A DNA stretch of 64,000 bases from JAWPMT01 sp965267435 (GCA_965267435.1 OZ253960.1:2046001-2110000), one strand, 5' to 3'. Shown: positions 53,490 to 63,446, counted from the first letter of the stretch. Numbers and translations: made by a program. The notes: generated from the letters alone by a model not told the origin.

Positions 53490-55583
53490 TTACTTCGGAG
53501 AGTATATCCTCGCTGCGCTCTTGCGTACTTCGTCGATATCGAGGGTCATTGTTCGTCGCTCTTGCCTGGCAAACATCTCCATTTGGTCATCATAGTGGGG
53601 GCTGCCGGGCTTGTTGGAGGCGCCATAGACATTGGTCGCTTCGATGATGGGTAATCCCTCCTCAGGATAGCGCACCAGCATGATGTAGGAATCTCCGGCC
53701 ATCACTCTTACCCTGCCATCGCCGATATCTGCGGCATGCATAGCGGCAAGCACATCGGACATACCTGACACTGCCAGTCGTTTGTGGCCCCTGACGATTT
53801 TCTGGTATTCGCCCAGTGTGACATCCACCTTCCCAAAATATTGGAGGAGATAGCCTTTGACTTGCTGGAGTGCCGCCACGTACTGTTCGGTCGATCTGGA
53901 GTGCCAATCGCCAGTCGCGGACATCTTGCGAAGGAATTTGTACATCAACAGCAAGTGCGCAGGGCCCAATCGATCTGCGTAGGCACTCCTATCCCATCGC
54001 TGAAGGATCTCCAAAACGTCGGAAGCGTCACCGGCATCCTGCGGATCCAACCGAAATATTGGATTGAGATCAATGTTGTAGACGAGGGAATCAGGTAGCG
54101 TCACATCATACTTCAGATCGACAAAGTCTTGCCAACTCAGCCGATCAAACTGGTCCATCAACTCCATGAACCTATGGCTGCGATTGTTTTCATGTTCTCG
54201 ATAACCCATCGTCGCATCGTAGTTCTCAATCCGGATATTGTCCTCCGGTGCCGTGGCGTTGAATGGCGTATTGTTGGTATTGAAGACATAGCCCGAAGGT
54301 GGATTGGACACCTGTGGTAAGTCCTCGAACGGATGGTAACCCTCAGACAAAGTCTCGGAAGTATTGCCTGGCAAAGTGCCCCTCCAGTCGTACTTCGGAT
54401 TGCGAAAAGGGACATGTCCATTTCCCACATAGAAGATGTTGTTCTCCCGGTCGGCATAGACGATGTTGAAGCTGGGGATGGCCGTCATCGCTAGCGCTTC
54501 CTTGAACTCCTCGAAGTTGGAAGCTTTGTTCATCTTGTACCACTGCTCGATGGCTCGAATCTCGTCAAACACGGCCATGTGGAAGGCGAAATACCCTTTG
54601 TCGTTCTTGACCACTGGCCCATACACCGAGTGGTAAGCGTCTCGCTTCACCCCTATTTTGAGCCCCAGGAAGATCTTGACTTTCAACTTGATCCGTCTCT
54701 TCTCTAGTGCCAACCACTCGTCATCGAACCGGTAGGTATTCTCCTGTTGCGGATGCATTTCAAGCTGGAACACGTCGCGCTTATCAAAGTGATTGACGGT
54801 ATGGGCCCAACCGAGGTTCTCGTTCGTGCCGTGGAAGATCACTGGGCCTCCAGGGAAGGTCCCGCCCATCATGTTCCACCCTTCGTCGCTGACGAGGTGG
54901 GCCTCGTACCAGGCGCCTGGCCCCTCGTAGGGTTGATGGGCATTGACTGCCAGGAAAACATGTTGGTCATCGGTCTTCTGTCGGGTCATCGCGAATGCGT
55001 TGGAGCCTGTGACTCCAGTATCGAGTGTATCCACCTTGCCGTCAAATAGTCGCCGAATGAGGTCGTCAGCTCCATCCTGAACGGCCAGCTGCAGCACGTA
55101 GGCCTTGAAGATGTCATTTGGTGTGACTGGAAATGCTTTTTTGAGCAGGATTTCCTTTTTATGATGACGTGCATAGGCATTGGCGCCAGCGGCATAGCCC
55201 TCAACGAGCTTCATAAAGGCGGGGTCTATTGTATCCCAGTGCTCCTTTACGATATCCTCACACCGCAACAGTCCCACGACATAATCGATGGGTGCGCCCT
55301 CCTTGCCCTGGTATCGTCCCAACATCTGCTTGGCGGCGATCAACACTTGCTGGATCGTCTCGAAGTTGTCTTCGGCATGCGCCCAAGCCATTCCGTAGGC
55401 TACTTGAGCGTCAGTCGGGGCATAGATATGGGGCACACCCCACTCATCCCGGATGATCTCGATTTCTTCGGGGTTGAATTGGGCTTGGGTGGTGAGTGGG
55501 AGGAGTAAGGCTAGGGTGAAGGCTAAGGAGGAAGGAAAGATTGAGGCTAAGGGGAAGAGGAAAGTAAAAGGGAGTCGTCGCAT
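53490..55583 (-). CDS. Penicillin acylase family (S45) Ntn hydrolase
   Basis: A 697-residue precursor with an N-terminal signal region (hydrophobic stretch ending near TTQA). Members are cut autocatalytically into two chains; the new N-terminal Ser is S194 in DTGVTGSNAFAM. Other family motifs: EIIRDEWGVPHIYA near the N-terminus, GGTFPGGPVIFHGTNENLGWAHTVN and IPSFNIVYADRENNIFYVGNG. The enzymes hydrolyse amide bonds of acyl-amino compounds such as beta-lactams or N-acyl homoserine lactones, so quorum quenching is possible but not shown. The 5' end of the gene is low-complexity purine-poor DNA (repeated CTTAGCC-like words at about 55490-55570). A decayed copy of its 3' end lies 130 bases downstream. 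Confidence 0.92.
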   Translation of the reverse strand: MRRLPFTFLFPLASIFPSSLAFTLALLLPLTTQAQFNPEEIEIIRDEWGVPHIYAPTDAQVAYGMAWAHAEDNFETIQQVLIAAKQMLGRYQGKEGAPIDYVVGLLRCEDIVKEHWDTIDPAFMKLVEGYAAGANAYARHHKKEILLKKAFPVTPNDIFKAYVLQLAVQDGADDLIRRLFDGKVDTLDTGVTGSNAFAMTRQKTDDQHVFLAVNAHQPYEGPGAWYEAHLVSDEGWNMMGGTFPGGPVIFHGTNENLGWAHTVNHFDKRDVFQLEMHPQQENTYRFDDEWLALEKRRIKLKVKIFLGLKIGVKRDAYHSVYGPVVKNDKGYFAFHMAVFDEIRAIEQWYKMNKASNFEEFKEALAMTAIPSFNIVYADRENNIFYVGNGHVPFRNPKYDWRGTLPGNTSETLSEGYHPFEDLPQVSNPPSGYVFNTNNTPFNATAPEDNIRIENYDATMGYREHENNRSHRFMELMDQFDRLSWQDFVDLKYDVTLPDSLVYNIDLNPIFRLDPQDAGDASDVLEILQRWDRSAYADRLGPAHLLLMYKFLRKMSATGDWHSRSTEQYVAALQQVKGYLLQYFGKVDVTLGEYQKIVRGHKRLAVSGMSDVLAAMHAADIGDGRVRVMAGDSYIMLVRYPEEGLPIIEATNVYGASNKPGSPHYDDQMEMFARQERRTMTLDIDEVRKSAARIYSPK

Positions 55584-56087
55584 CGTGCGGCTAAAATAGA
55601 GGAAATAGCCATTCGAAAAGCCTACCAGTCTGCGTCGATGTAAACTAAAAAACCGCAGCGTACCAACACACCACGGTTCCGATTAGTCCCGTGTCTCAGG
55701 TCAGCCAGGAATTCTGGTATGCACTGATCTTTGAGTCAAGGGTTTCAACCTTGAATATCAAGCTATCGAGTTTTTATCCGATGATCAATAGCAGTATGGC
55801 AATCCACAAAAACACCCAAAGCAGTGTTTTCAAAAAGGATGTGTGATGCAACGTCATCATATCGCCACCCCTCCTATGGCGCATTCGCGATGGCTTGCGA
55901 AGCCAAACGCGAGTTGGCAGGATTTGTAAAACACAATTGAGCATACGGGACCTGCTTCCCCGCTTGCCAGAGGAAAGATAAGGATTGCCCCACAACTGTG
56001 GAATGACGAATGTCAGTAGGTGATTAGCACAAGGAGGAGGACGGAGGCGTCAGTCATTTTATCCCAATTATTCCGTATCTTCCGATC
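55584..56087. other. 504-bp region with no confident gene
   Basis: Between the acylase start and the DUF4157 start I see no protein-coding frame with recognisable similarity apart from a possible 28-codon membrane peptide at 55774-55860. The stretch must hold the promoters of both divergent genes. A GCGATGGCTTGCG segment at about 55889 also occurs near 5980, within the gene-free gap there. Confidence 0.5.
55774..55860 (-). CDS. Possible very small membrane peptide
   Basis: A 28-codon frame, MMTLHHTSFLKTLLWVFLW followed by IAILLLIIG, would encode a single membrane helix with a short cytoplasmic tail. The two adjacent ATGs and the uninterrupted hydrophobic run are suggestive, but chance cannot be excluded at this length, and I recognise no family. 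Confidence 0.25.
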   Translation of the reverse strand: MMTLHHTSFLKTLLWVFLWIAILLLIIG

Positions 56088-56780
56088 ATGGAACACTCAC
56101 AACGCCTCCAGCATCCCAAGCAGCGGAATAATGATAATGCTGCGAAATCCTCAAGCGCCAAATCCATCCAAAACAAGCGAGATGAATCAGCTGATCAAGC
56201 TCAGCTGATGCAGGACATTGAGAATAGTCCCATCCAGGAGAAACAAAAGGAGATGGCTTCCAATATGGAAGGAGGCGAAAAGCCTGCGCAGCTGGAGGCC
56301 ATAGAAGAGGAAGAACCAGTCCAGGGGAAATTCATCGCCCAAATGCAACCCGAAGAAGAGGAGCTGCTCCAGGGAAAATTTACAGCCCAAAGACAAGCTG
56401 ACGAAGAAGAGGAACCGATGCAGGGCAAATTCGACGCTACGACCAACCAGTCAGCACCTGTTCAAAGGAAGGGTGGGCTGCCTGATAACCTAAAGAGTGG
56501 AGTGGAACAGCTATCAGGAACGGACATGTCCGATGTGAAGGTTCATTACAATTCTGAAAGGCCTGCGCAGTTGAATGCCCTGGCCTATGCACAGGGAAAT
56601 GATATCCATGTTGGTCCTGGTCAGGAGCAACATCTGCCGCACGAAGCCTGGCACGTGGCGCAACAAAGACAAGGAAGGGTATCTCCTACTAAAACGGTGA
56701 ATGGACAGCCCGTCAATGACAACAATTCACTGGAAAAAGAAGCGGACGTGATGGGAGCTAAGGCAAACCGTCTTCCATAA
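56088..56780 (+). CDS. DUF4157 protein, candidate eCIS-associated cargo
   Basis: A 230-residue cytoplasmic-type protein without a signal peptide. The N-terminal half is low complexity, rich in Gln, Glu and Lys, with three copies of a motif of the form EEEE-x2-QGKF (about 73-82, 89-98, 106-115). The C-terminal part is a DUF4157 domain (LPDNLKSGVEQLSGTDMSDVKVHYN...AYAQGNDIHVGPG) with the metallopeptidase-like motif HEAWH at 185-189, then VAQQRQGRV. DUF4157 domains are strongly associated with eCIS cargo proteins, where they may aid loading or self-processing. The 3' end overlaps the convergent NTPase gene by 23 bases. There is no separate toxin domain, so it may be a truncated cargo or an accessory protein. 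Confidence 0.83.
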   Translation: MEHSQRLQHPKQRNNDNAAKSSSAKSIQNKRDESADQAQLMQDIENSPIQEKQKEMASNMEGGEKPAQLEAIEEEEPVQGKFIAQMQPEEEELLQGKFTAQRQADEEEEPMQGKFDATTNQSAPVQRKGGLPDNLKSGVEQLSGTDMSDVKVHYNSERPAQLNALAYAQGNDIHVGPGQEQHLPHEAWHVAQQRQGRVSPTKTVNGQPVNDNNSLEKEADVMGAKANRLP

Positions 56781-59700
56781 TATTGCGGCGGCCCTGCACC
56801 CTACCAATGGCGCTGCGGACTTGATAGAGTGCAGTGTGCACGCAGAAAGGCCATTTCAATACCTCTATCGTGCCTTCGGCATTGGAAACGGAAATGATCG
56901 AGTGCCTATCAAATCGCTCCAGAAATTGCACTGGCTTCTGGTGATCCCGAAATGCCACACTCCTCTCGATATAATGGCCTGCAGTGTCTCTTGATGCGAG
57001 AAATTCAAAATTGTCGTCGAGGTACCAGGCGACGACGTTGTCATCCTGGGCAGGAACAACGAGATAGCTATACCTCGAACATGCCTCTGCATCGCGCGGA
57101 ACAAATTCCATGTCCGTGATCTTTTCAAACCCTTCCCGCCAGTTCTCTGAACCCAGCATCGTATTCGTCTTGATGTTCCACACCTCGGCATACGAAGCGC
57201 TGTCTTGCGGCGACCATAACCAAGAGCCCACTCCGATGATTGTGTCGTTGAAGACCTCCAGGGCCGCAATCTCTCGGTACCTGCGTCTGTCAGGTTTAGG
57301 CGGCGCGCAGAAAAACTCCTTGGACTGATCGCCCAACAGATCCAAAGCATAGAAGAGGCTATCTGACGCTGTGACCAGCAGATTGCCACTAGGCGAGATC
57401 TCCATGTGCTTCATGTAAACCACTCCCACATTGAGGAGCTTGTCTACGGCATCCGCTCGCCACAAATAGATTTCAAGGCTATCCCTGTTGGACTTCTGAT
57501 AACATATCTGCAACGGATTCCTACCTCCTACGGTGAGGTTCACGACATTCTCCAAGCCCTCGTCCAGTAGCCGCGTACTCCCATCCTGCAAAGAATGCTG
57601 ATAGATCCTCCCGGATTCCGTCAGCGCTGCCACCTCGTTCCTGTTGAGAAAGTAGGCTTTCTTGAAGCGCTCCGTTCTTCTACCAATCCTATTGGTCATC
57701 AGTGAAATCGTGCGGTCCACAGTAGCATGCCGGATCGAGTCGCGCGTGGTGATCAGCACCGACTGCGACGGAACATTCGTATCCATGTGCAGCAGCCTGG
57801 ACCTACTGACCACTCGACGATCGACCGTTTTGTGATCTCTGTCTTGCTGCTGGAAGTATTTGAGTGCTGACACAAATCGGCTGTGGAAGCCCTGACGGTA
57901 GATATCATCCTCGGTGATCGTCGCGAAACCCAGCCATCGCTCCCATTTGCTTTGGTTGCGCATCTGCTCCATGAGGTCCAGCATGTCCACAAACTCCTCC
58001 TTCTCCTTACAAGGGCTCTCTCCCTCAGGGCAGTCGATGGTGAAGTCGGACATCTCAAAATAGGCGATGAGATCCGCTCTCCGCCGGAAGTGGACCTCCT
58101 TCGCAATGAAATAGGCAATGCCCGTGACAACGAACACAAGGAGGATCAGTGTCCTGATAATGGTCCGCCGTCTCAAACGACGTCCCTGTGAGGCAATGAC
58201 ACGCTTGTTTCTTTCCACCGCCTCTTCGGCGATCCTACTTTGATCGATGAGTGCGAGAGCGTCGCCATAGCTCCCATGATGGACATCATTGATCTCCCCG
58301 GGTCGCTCGCGACGCCACCATTTTAAGACGTACTCCCCATTACCGATCCAGTCTCTGAACGTCTGCAAGAGACTCCCATGCAAGAGCACGCTGTCCTTTT
58401 GGACGTGCAGCATATTGCCAATCAGCTCGTATAGTGACCGGCTTCTTATCTCCTCCGTGGCGAACAGCTCAAAGGGATTGGCCGGTTCGTACCTGCCTTC
58501 CAGGGCAGCACTGAACACCAATGGATCTACCAGCCTCACAATTTGATCACCAAGCACCTCATCGCCAAAGTGATCCGGCACCAAAATCCGCATGGCCCGA
58601 AGCTTGGCCACCAGGCCTAGTGTCACCTCCGCAGGTACACCCAACAGATCAGACAAATCGCTCACATAGGCATATCGCGGCCGCCAGCGCCCCTTGTCCT
58701 GACAGACAATCAATCGTCGGAAAAATACCTCCGTAAGTTGCACGACCATTCTTCTATGGTAGAATTGGTGCAATGCATCGATAGGTGGCATGATATCCAA
58801 ATCTGCCTGAAAGCGCCTCACGTGCACAGGTAGCAGCCAGGAGTTGGCCATCGTTTTCTCCGGAATGTCTCGCAGGACCTTCAAGAGAATATCCTTGAAC
58901 CTTGTTGTGATCTTCTTTTTGCGACCCAGAAGATTTTCCAGTGTTCTATTGAGCAGCAACCATTCCGCGCCTGTCTTTCCCGATACTCGTAGCAGGAGGT
59001 TCCGCAGGTTATCGTCCGTTCCCGGAAAGGTCGTAGAGGCGGACAATGTCGCGAAGTGCTCGAACGTATGTCGCAAGACTTCCTCCCTTGTCAAAACTGA
59101 CAGGGAGGTCGACGAAGGATTGTTTCTGAATATCTGAACGGTTTCAGCACTCATCATATAGTCCCGACTCCAATATTCCCGGAGGTAGAAATTCAGATGT
59201 TGTGACTCGGGATCTGTAAACCAGGATAGTGGTTCTCCATACAGCGTCTGTATCTCTTCACTACTTGGGCCGAGGCGCGTTTCGCGGAATTTCTGACGTC
59301 GCCGTTCGATCTGCTGCATCGAAAGGCAGGGCATGTTTCTTAACCGCCCCTCGACGTCATCAGCCATCCCCTCTCTCAATCCTAAAATGACAAACAGCCT
59401 CTGACAGTTCTCCGTCACACCTGTGAGCATCCGGAGAAAATCCATGGGTTTGAAATCGGAGGCTCGGGATGCTTGCGACCTTTCGCGAAGGGGTTGCAGA
59501 AGACTGAGGTCCTCAATGTGGTCAATGACGATGAGGATATTCTTTTCGGCGCCTATTCCAAGGCCTTGTTGGATGACAGTCTCGAGATTGTCGGAAGGAT
59601 CGAAATGTGCCAACTGCTCCGCCAACTTCTCAGAAGCATTGGGATCCTTCTTCGCACCCTTGGCGCTATTACGGACGATACTCTTCGCCAGGTTGTGCCA

Positions 59701-59976
59701 GGGATCCATACCAGGGGTAAGGAGCTGCAATGTCACCCACTCAGTGATATTTCCCGGGGAGAAGTGGCGCCGAAGATATGGGAGCATCGCATGCTGCAGG
59801 TACGTGGACTTCCCTGACCCTGTCGGGCCCATGATCGTGAGAAAGTGCTGGCCCGCAAACCGATTGTCCTCCTCATCCTTGGCATTCCAATACCTCTCGA
59901 TCAGGAGCGACCGACGCTCACTCCGATCCGCCTCTTTAGTGGGGTTTGTTGTCGGTGGCTGCTCCTCAATCCTCAT
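56758..59976 (-). CDS. Large STAND-like P-loop NTPase with membrane helix and propeller-like C-terminus
   Basis: A 1072-residue protein. The P-loop is MGPTGSGKSTY (about 49-59) and the Walker B segment is ILIVIDHIEDL (147-157). A winged-helix-like region follows at about 420-490 (VSDLSDLLGVPAEVTLGLVAKLRAMRIL). A basic stretch and one membrane helix lie at about 605-630 (TIIRTLILLVFVVTGIAYFI). The last 440 residues have repeated beta-strand units resembling a WD40-type propeller (ISPSGNLLVTASDSLFYALDL, VVPAQDDNVVAWYLDDNFEFL). The layout matches the novel STAND (nSTAND1) class rather than the AAA+ ATPase of classical eCIS loci. It overlaps the baseplate gene upstream by 11 bases, so it is co-transcribed with the eCIS genes. 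Its job there is not known. Confidence 0.78.
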   Translation of the reverse strand: MRIEEQPPTTNPTKEADRSERRSLLIERYWNAKDEEDNRFAGQHFLTIMGPTGSGKSTYLQHAMLPYLRRHFSPGNITEWVTLQLLTPGMDPWHNLAKSIVRNSAKGAKKDPNASEKLAEQLAHFDPSDNLETVIQQGLGIGAEKNILIVIDHIEDLSLLQPLRERSQASRASDFKPMDFLRMLTGVTENCQRLFVILGLREGMADDVEGRLRNMPCLSMQQIERRRQKFRETRLGPSSEEIQTLYGEPLSWFTDPESQHLNFYLREYWSRDYMMSAETVQIFRNNPSSTSLSVLTREEVLRHTFEHFATLSASTTFPGTDDNLRNLLLRVSGKTGAEWLLLNRTLENLLGRKKKITTRFKDILLKVLRDIPEKTMANSWLLPVHVRRFQADLDIMPPIDALHQFYHRRMVVQLTEVFFRRLIVCQDKGRWRPRYAYVSDLSDLLGVPAEVTLGLVAKLRAMRILVPDHFGDEVLGDQIVRLVDPLVFSAALEGRYEPANPFELFATEEIRSRSLYELIGNMLHVQKDSVLLHGSLLQTFRDWIGNGEYVLKWWRRERPGEINDVHHGSYGDALALIDQSRIAEEAVERNKRVIASQGRRLRRRTIIRTLILLVFVVTGIAYFIAKEVHFRRRADLIAYFEMSDFTIDCPEGESPCKEKEEFVDMLDLMEQMRNQSKWERWLGFATITEDDIYRQGFHSRFVSALKYFQQQDRDHKTVDRRVVSRSRLLHMDTNVPSQSVLITTRDSIRHATVDRTISLMTNRIGRRTERFKKAYFLNRNEVAALTESGRIYQHSLQDGSTRLLDEGLENVVNLTVGGRNPLQICYQKSNRDSLEIYLWRADAVDKLLNVGVVYMKHMEISPSGNLLVTASDSLFYALDLLGDQSKEFFCAPPKPDRRRYREIAALEVFNDTIIGVGSWLWSPQDSASYAEVWNIKTNTMLGSENWREGFEKITDMEFVPRDAEACSRYSYLVVPAQDDNVVAWYLDDNFEFLASRDTAGHYIERSVAFRDHQKPVQFLERFDRHSIISVSNAEGTIEVLKWPFCVHTALYQVRSAIGRVQGRRNIMEDGLP

Positions 59977-62686
59977 CTTTCGCCTTCAATAGATTGACCA
60001 AACCCGCGGGGCTTCCCTTCCCTCCTTTCCAGGAAAAATAACTACGCTCAAACTTCCTCATCATCTGGATGTTGAACTTCTTGACCTGCACGTGAATGTG
60101 CGCTGGTATGGTTTCGTGGACGAGTTTGTTGACCATCTGATCAAATGCCTTGGTCTGAAACCTCGATACCCAGTTGGGGAAGATCAGCGTCATTCGGTTG
60201 TTGCACCAATTGGGTGTGGTGCCATCCCGGAGCACGAAGAAATAGTCCTTTAAATCTCCGATGGTTGGCAGTATGTTAGCAAACGCATTGATGATCTCGC
60301 TCTGTACGCTCTCTGCTTCCTTCTTTGTGATAAATGACCTGGATGTCTTGAAAATCGGATCCATCTTCGTCGGGCCGATCTGGATGAGGTATTCTCCCCT
60401 CGCCTTCTCTATAAAGATGTTTGATTTATCGCTGGCGAGTTCCAGTAACTTCTGGATCTGTTCACTTTGTCCCGAATGATGGAAATACTTGATGCTTTCT
60501 ACTTTGAGGTCGTCCATCTTGAAGACAATCTTGATGTCCGTGGAATCCTTCTTCTGCAGCAGGATGTGCTCGACGAAAAAGAAGCCCTCGCTGCGTTTCG
60601 AAACGCGTCTAAGGTGATGGACCAATCGCGTCATCCCATCAATCGCCTCCTTATGTGAATTGGCCTCCATCACCTTCACCGGCATAGGCCCTTCTGTCGG
60701 CCGATACAGCACGATGAACGTACCGTTCTCCATATCGACCACCTCATAATTCCTAAAGAAAACGCCCAGTGTGTAGAAGTTGCGGATCGCAGCGCCATCC
60801 TTCAGCGGAAAGGTGAATTCGCCTTCAGTTCCAGCGGGACTATCATCCGCCAGAGCCACATACTTTTCGCCACTTGGCAATTCCAATTCAAGCCATCTCT
60901 TGCGCGCCTGTTTACCGCGAGGTTGCTCCGCTTCATTGGGGTCCTCCAGATGCTTGACAAGGGAGATATCATGATACTCCTCGATCCCAAGCATGGTCGC
61001 AAAACGTTTCTTCAGATGTGCTACGTTCGCCTCTAGCTCATGGGGCTTCTGGAGGTCGAAGCCGCTGTACCTCCATTTGCTGAAATTAGCGTACTCCTTC
61101 AGAAAGGCGGCCTTGGCCTTCAACCGGGATTGGAGTAGTGCATACTTTTCTGTCGACCCCTCCGTCGATAGACTTTGGATGGACCGCAGGTTTTGACTGT
61201 CGAATTCGAACTTGTCTCCGAGCCTGGCCAATGCATGCTCAATAACACGCGATTTGCGGTCCAAGTCACGTCTGTTCAGATCCTGCAGCAGCGGCTCGTA
61301 AGGAACCGATTCCTCCCCCGGAGCAGCGGGAATATCCATTTCCTCGGGGTCTGCCAGTCGATAGGTAGGCTCGACCTGGTTGGCATCGAAGAGAACATCC
61401 GCCTCCACCAGTTGCTTGATCTGGCTGGCGAGAAACACGTCAAAAAGGAGCAAAAAGCTCCTTAGTCGCTTAGCATTCTCTTTTTCCCGTCGACTGGCAT
61501 CGGGCATCGGGCCATATTTACCGACATTGAAAATGCCTGGCAATCCATACTGCACCGATTGATATTTTGGCGCCTGATCGCGATCCTTTGGTTGCTTGTT
61601 CTTCTTCGATTCCCGGGTCGGATCCTGCTTCGCCTGCGCCGTTTTGAAGCGGATCACCTCACGTACACGCTCGAATCCAAAGCTATAGGCCACGCCGTCT
61701 TTGGTGATCCGTAGCGGGGGCAGTTGGTCGATATCGCCGTAGAAATACTGCCCGAAAGTGGGGTAATTCGCCTCATCGATGGTCACAGCATCGTCGCTAT
61801 TGGAATGACCGTCAAACAGCAATCTGAAAGAGTCCTTCAATGTGCGAACACCGGGGATCTGCAGGATGAGTTCCTTTACCTTTGGTCCCGCTACAGCCGT
61901 GCGACGCGGCGTCAGGTGGCGGTCGTCGATGTGAAGATTGTCCCGCATGGGGTTGTTGTGCGCCATTGTGGGGTCTTCATCAACGATCTTCGTGATAGGT
62001 ACTGCAGGGTTGACGTAGTCTTCCAGGGCCAAAAGGATATCGGCCACCACCTGCTCTCCTTCATAGTTCGGCTCGATCTCAATGTCCGCGTAGAAGGTGA
62101 GGAACAAGGGCTCAAGTATCTGTATGTCCTGCTTATCGAGGTTCTCGCACAGATTGCGATTAGCATGATAATGCCCCAGGACCTGCCGCCGCATGTACTC
62201 CAACTCAAAGGCCACATCCTCAGCCTCAAAGCCCAACACTTCTTCCTGCGCCTCATGGGTCAGAATGATCCTGCATTCGTACAGGCCCTTGTAGCCATTC
62301 TTGTCGGATGCGCGCGGAAACCAGCAGTTCCTTACCCTCTTGAAAAGGTGCCCGAGAATAAATTTCCGGTAGTCCTTCTGAGTAAGAGGTGCAAAGCTCA
62401 AGATCTCCGTCGGCTGGAAGACGCCCATATCATGCAAGCGATCAATCACTCCCCTTTCCGGGTGCTCAAAAGCAAGCGCCAGATCATCTTGTGTGCGGAA
62501 TCCCAGATCGGTCAATACAAAGCAAAACTGCTCCAGCAGGGTAATGCCTGGGTCGTGGGTATTGAAGTCTGTCCACAAATCACCACTGAGCTTGGAAATA
62601 TAACTGATGCCCTCTTTGAGCATGTGCTCAAAGTCTTCACTGGGGCGAAGCTTATTTTCGTACGCTATGTGGCGAGAATCGCTCAT
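59966..62686 (-). CDS. eCIS baseplate J-like protein (Afp12-type)
   Basis: A 906-residue protein. The N-terminal segment SKLSGDLWTDFNTHDPGITLLEQFCFVLTDLGFRTQDD is the signature opening of baseplate wedge proteins from extracellular contractile injection systems; the W-T-D-x-N-x-HDPGITLLE stretch is especially telling. The remainder is unrecognised structural sequence with basic linkers (ESKKNKQPKDRDQAPKY). No signal peptide, as expected for a particle assembled in the cytoplasm. It lies 9 bases after the fibre-like gene and overlaps the NTPase gene. Whether it corresponds to Afp11 or Afp12 needs alignment; I favour the second because the preceding partial gene has the other's C-terminus. Confidence 0.78.
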   Translation of the reverse strand: MSDSRHIAYENKLRPSEDFEHMLKEGISYISKLSGDLWTDFNTHDPGITLLEQFCFVLTDLGFRTQDDLALAFEHPERGVIDRLHDMGVFQPTEILSFAPLTQKDYRKFILGHLFKRVRNCWFPRASDKNGYKGLYECRIILTHEAQEEVLGFEAEDVAFELEYMRRQVLGHYHANRNLCENLDKQDIQILEPLFLTFYADIEIEPNYEGEQVVADILLALEDYVNPAVPITKIVDEDPTMAHNNPMRDNLHIDDRHLTPRRTAVAGPKVKELILQIPGVRTLKDSFRLLFDGHSNSDDAVTIDEANYPTFGQYFYGDIDQLPPLRITKDGVAYSFGFERVREVIRFKTAQAKQDPTRESKKNKQPKDRDQAPKYQSVQYGLPGIFNVGKYGPMPDASRREKENAKRLRSFLLLFDVFLASQIKQLVEADVLFDANQVEPTYRLADPEEMDIPAAPGEESVPYEPLLQDLNRRDLDRKSRVIEHALARLGDKFEFDSQNLRSIQSLSTEGSTEKYALLQSRLKAKAAFLKEYANFSKWRYSGFDLQKPHELEANVAHLKKRFATMLGIEEYHDISLVKHLEDPNEAEQPRGKQARKRWLELELPSGEKYVALADDSPAGTEGEFTFPLKDGAAIRNFYTLGVFFRNYEVVDMENGTFIVLYRPTEGPMPVKVMEANSHKEAIDGMTRLVHHLRRVSKRSEGFFFVEHILLQKKDSTDIKIVFKMDDLKVESIKYFHHSGQSEQIQKLLELASDKSNIFIEKARGEYLIQIGPTKMDPIFKTSRSFITKKEAESVQSEIINAFANILPTIGDLKDYFFVLRDGTTPNWCNNRMTLIFPNWVSRFQTKAFDQMVNKLVHETIPAHIHVQVKKFNIQMMRKFERSYFSWKGGKGSPAGLVNLLKAKDED

Positions 62687-62695
62687 CTGACAGGA

Positions 62696-63442
62696 CTAGC
62701 TTACCAGGTTAAGGTTCCAAAGTTTTGTGACATAAAAGGTAATAGTGGAGTAACCCTCCTCCTTCTGCCCATAATCACTCTTCGTTTTGATGAGTAATTC
62801 GTACTTGCCATTTTTTCCCGCTGCCCACTTCATCTTCAGCTTGTTGCGCCACCCGCCCGAACTGATGGATTGTGTCATCCGTACCGTGCCTTTGGAATGG
62901 GCATGAGCTTTCACTGCTATGGCATGAGCGATGGCGTATTTACCATATTTTTCTTTTGCGGAGGCATAGGCCATCACTTCGAAAGCGCTGATACCCGTGA
63001 GATCGCCAATGACCACTTGCCACATGCCATTGGCAGAGACGACCCCCTTGAAAGTGCCTATTCGCTCCTGCATGGCTACGCGGCCTTTCACATGCAGCCG
63101 GTGACGAGGATTCGTTTCTCCCACACCCACAGCACCAGATTCGTCGAAGTACATGATAGGCTCTTCGCGGCTATTGCGAAAGATGAGCCCGCGATCGCTG
63201 TCTTGGGTCCCCAGAGACAGCTGGAAGTTAGGGTCGTGCGCCGCGTACTCCTGGCAAAATGACATTACCACTTTGCTCTTCTTGCCAGCTGGAAAGAGCT
63301 TGAGTCCGTTCTCATCGTCAAATGAGATACCGTCTTCCTGCCTGTTGACACACGAATCAATCAAACTCTCGAAGTGTTTCTGGTCGGGCACGTTGCCTTT
63401 GGCAAAGAAGTTTTTGAGTGTCTTTCGATTATTTACTCCCAT
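62696..63442 (-). CDS. Tail-fibre / adhesin-like protein of the eCIS locus
   Basis: A 248-residue protein. The N-terminus (NRKTLKNFFAKGNVPDQKHFESLIDSCVNRQEDGI) matches the opening of small Bacteroidota eCIS and phage-type fibre proteins. The central YFDESGAVGVGETNPRHRLHVKGRV is the fibre-shaft motif found before variable C-terminal domains. The C-terminal half (WQVVIGDLTGISAFEVMAYASAKEKYGKYAIAHAIAV...) is a beta-rich head of unknown specificity. It sits between two baseplate genes with gaps of 4 and 9 bases, so it belongs to the same transcript. Receptor binding is the likely role. Confidence 0.7.
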   Translation of the reverse strand: MGVNNRKTLKNFFAKGNVPDQKHFESLIDSCVNRQEDGISFDDENGLKLFPAGKKSKVVMSFCQEYAAHDPNFQLSLGTQDSDRGLIFRNSREEPIMYFDESGAVGVGETNPRHRLHVKGRVAMQERIGTFKGVVSANGMWQVVIGDLTGISAFEVMAYASAKEKYGKYAIAHAIAVKAHAHSKGTVRMTQSISSGGWRNKLKMKWAAGKNGKYELLIKTKSDYGQKEEGYSTITFYVTKLWNLNLVS

Positions 63443-63446
63443 ATCG

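Noticed and set aside
61724..62797. Long plus-strand open frame (357 codons) across the baseplate gene
   Set aside because: It is antisense to a well-supported baseplate J-like gene, shows no domain and has the composition of a shadow frame.
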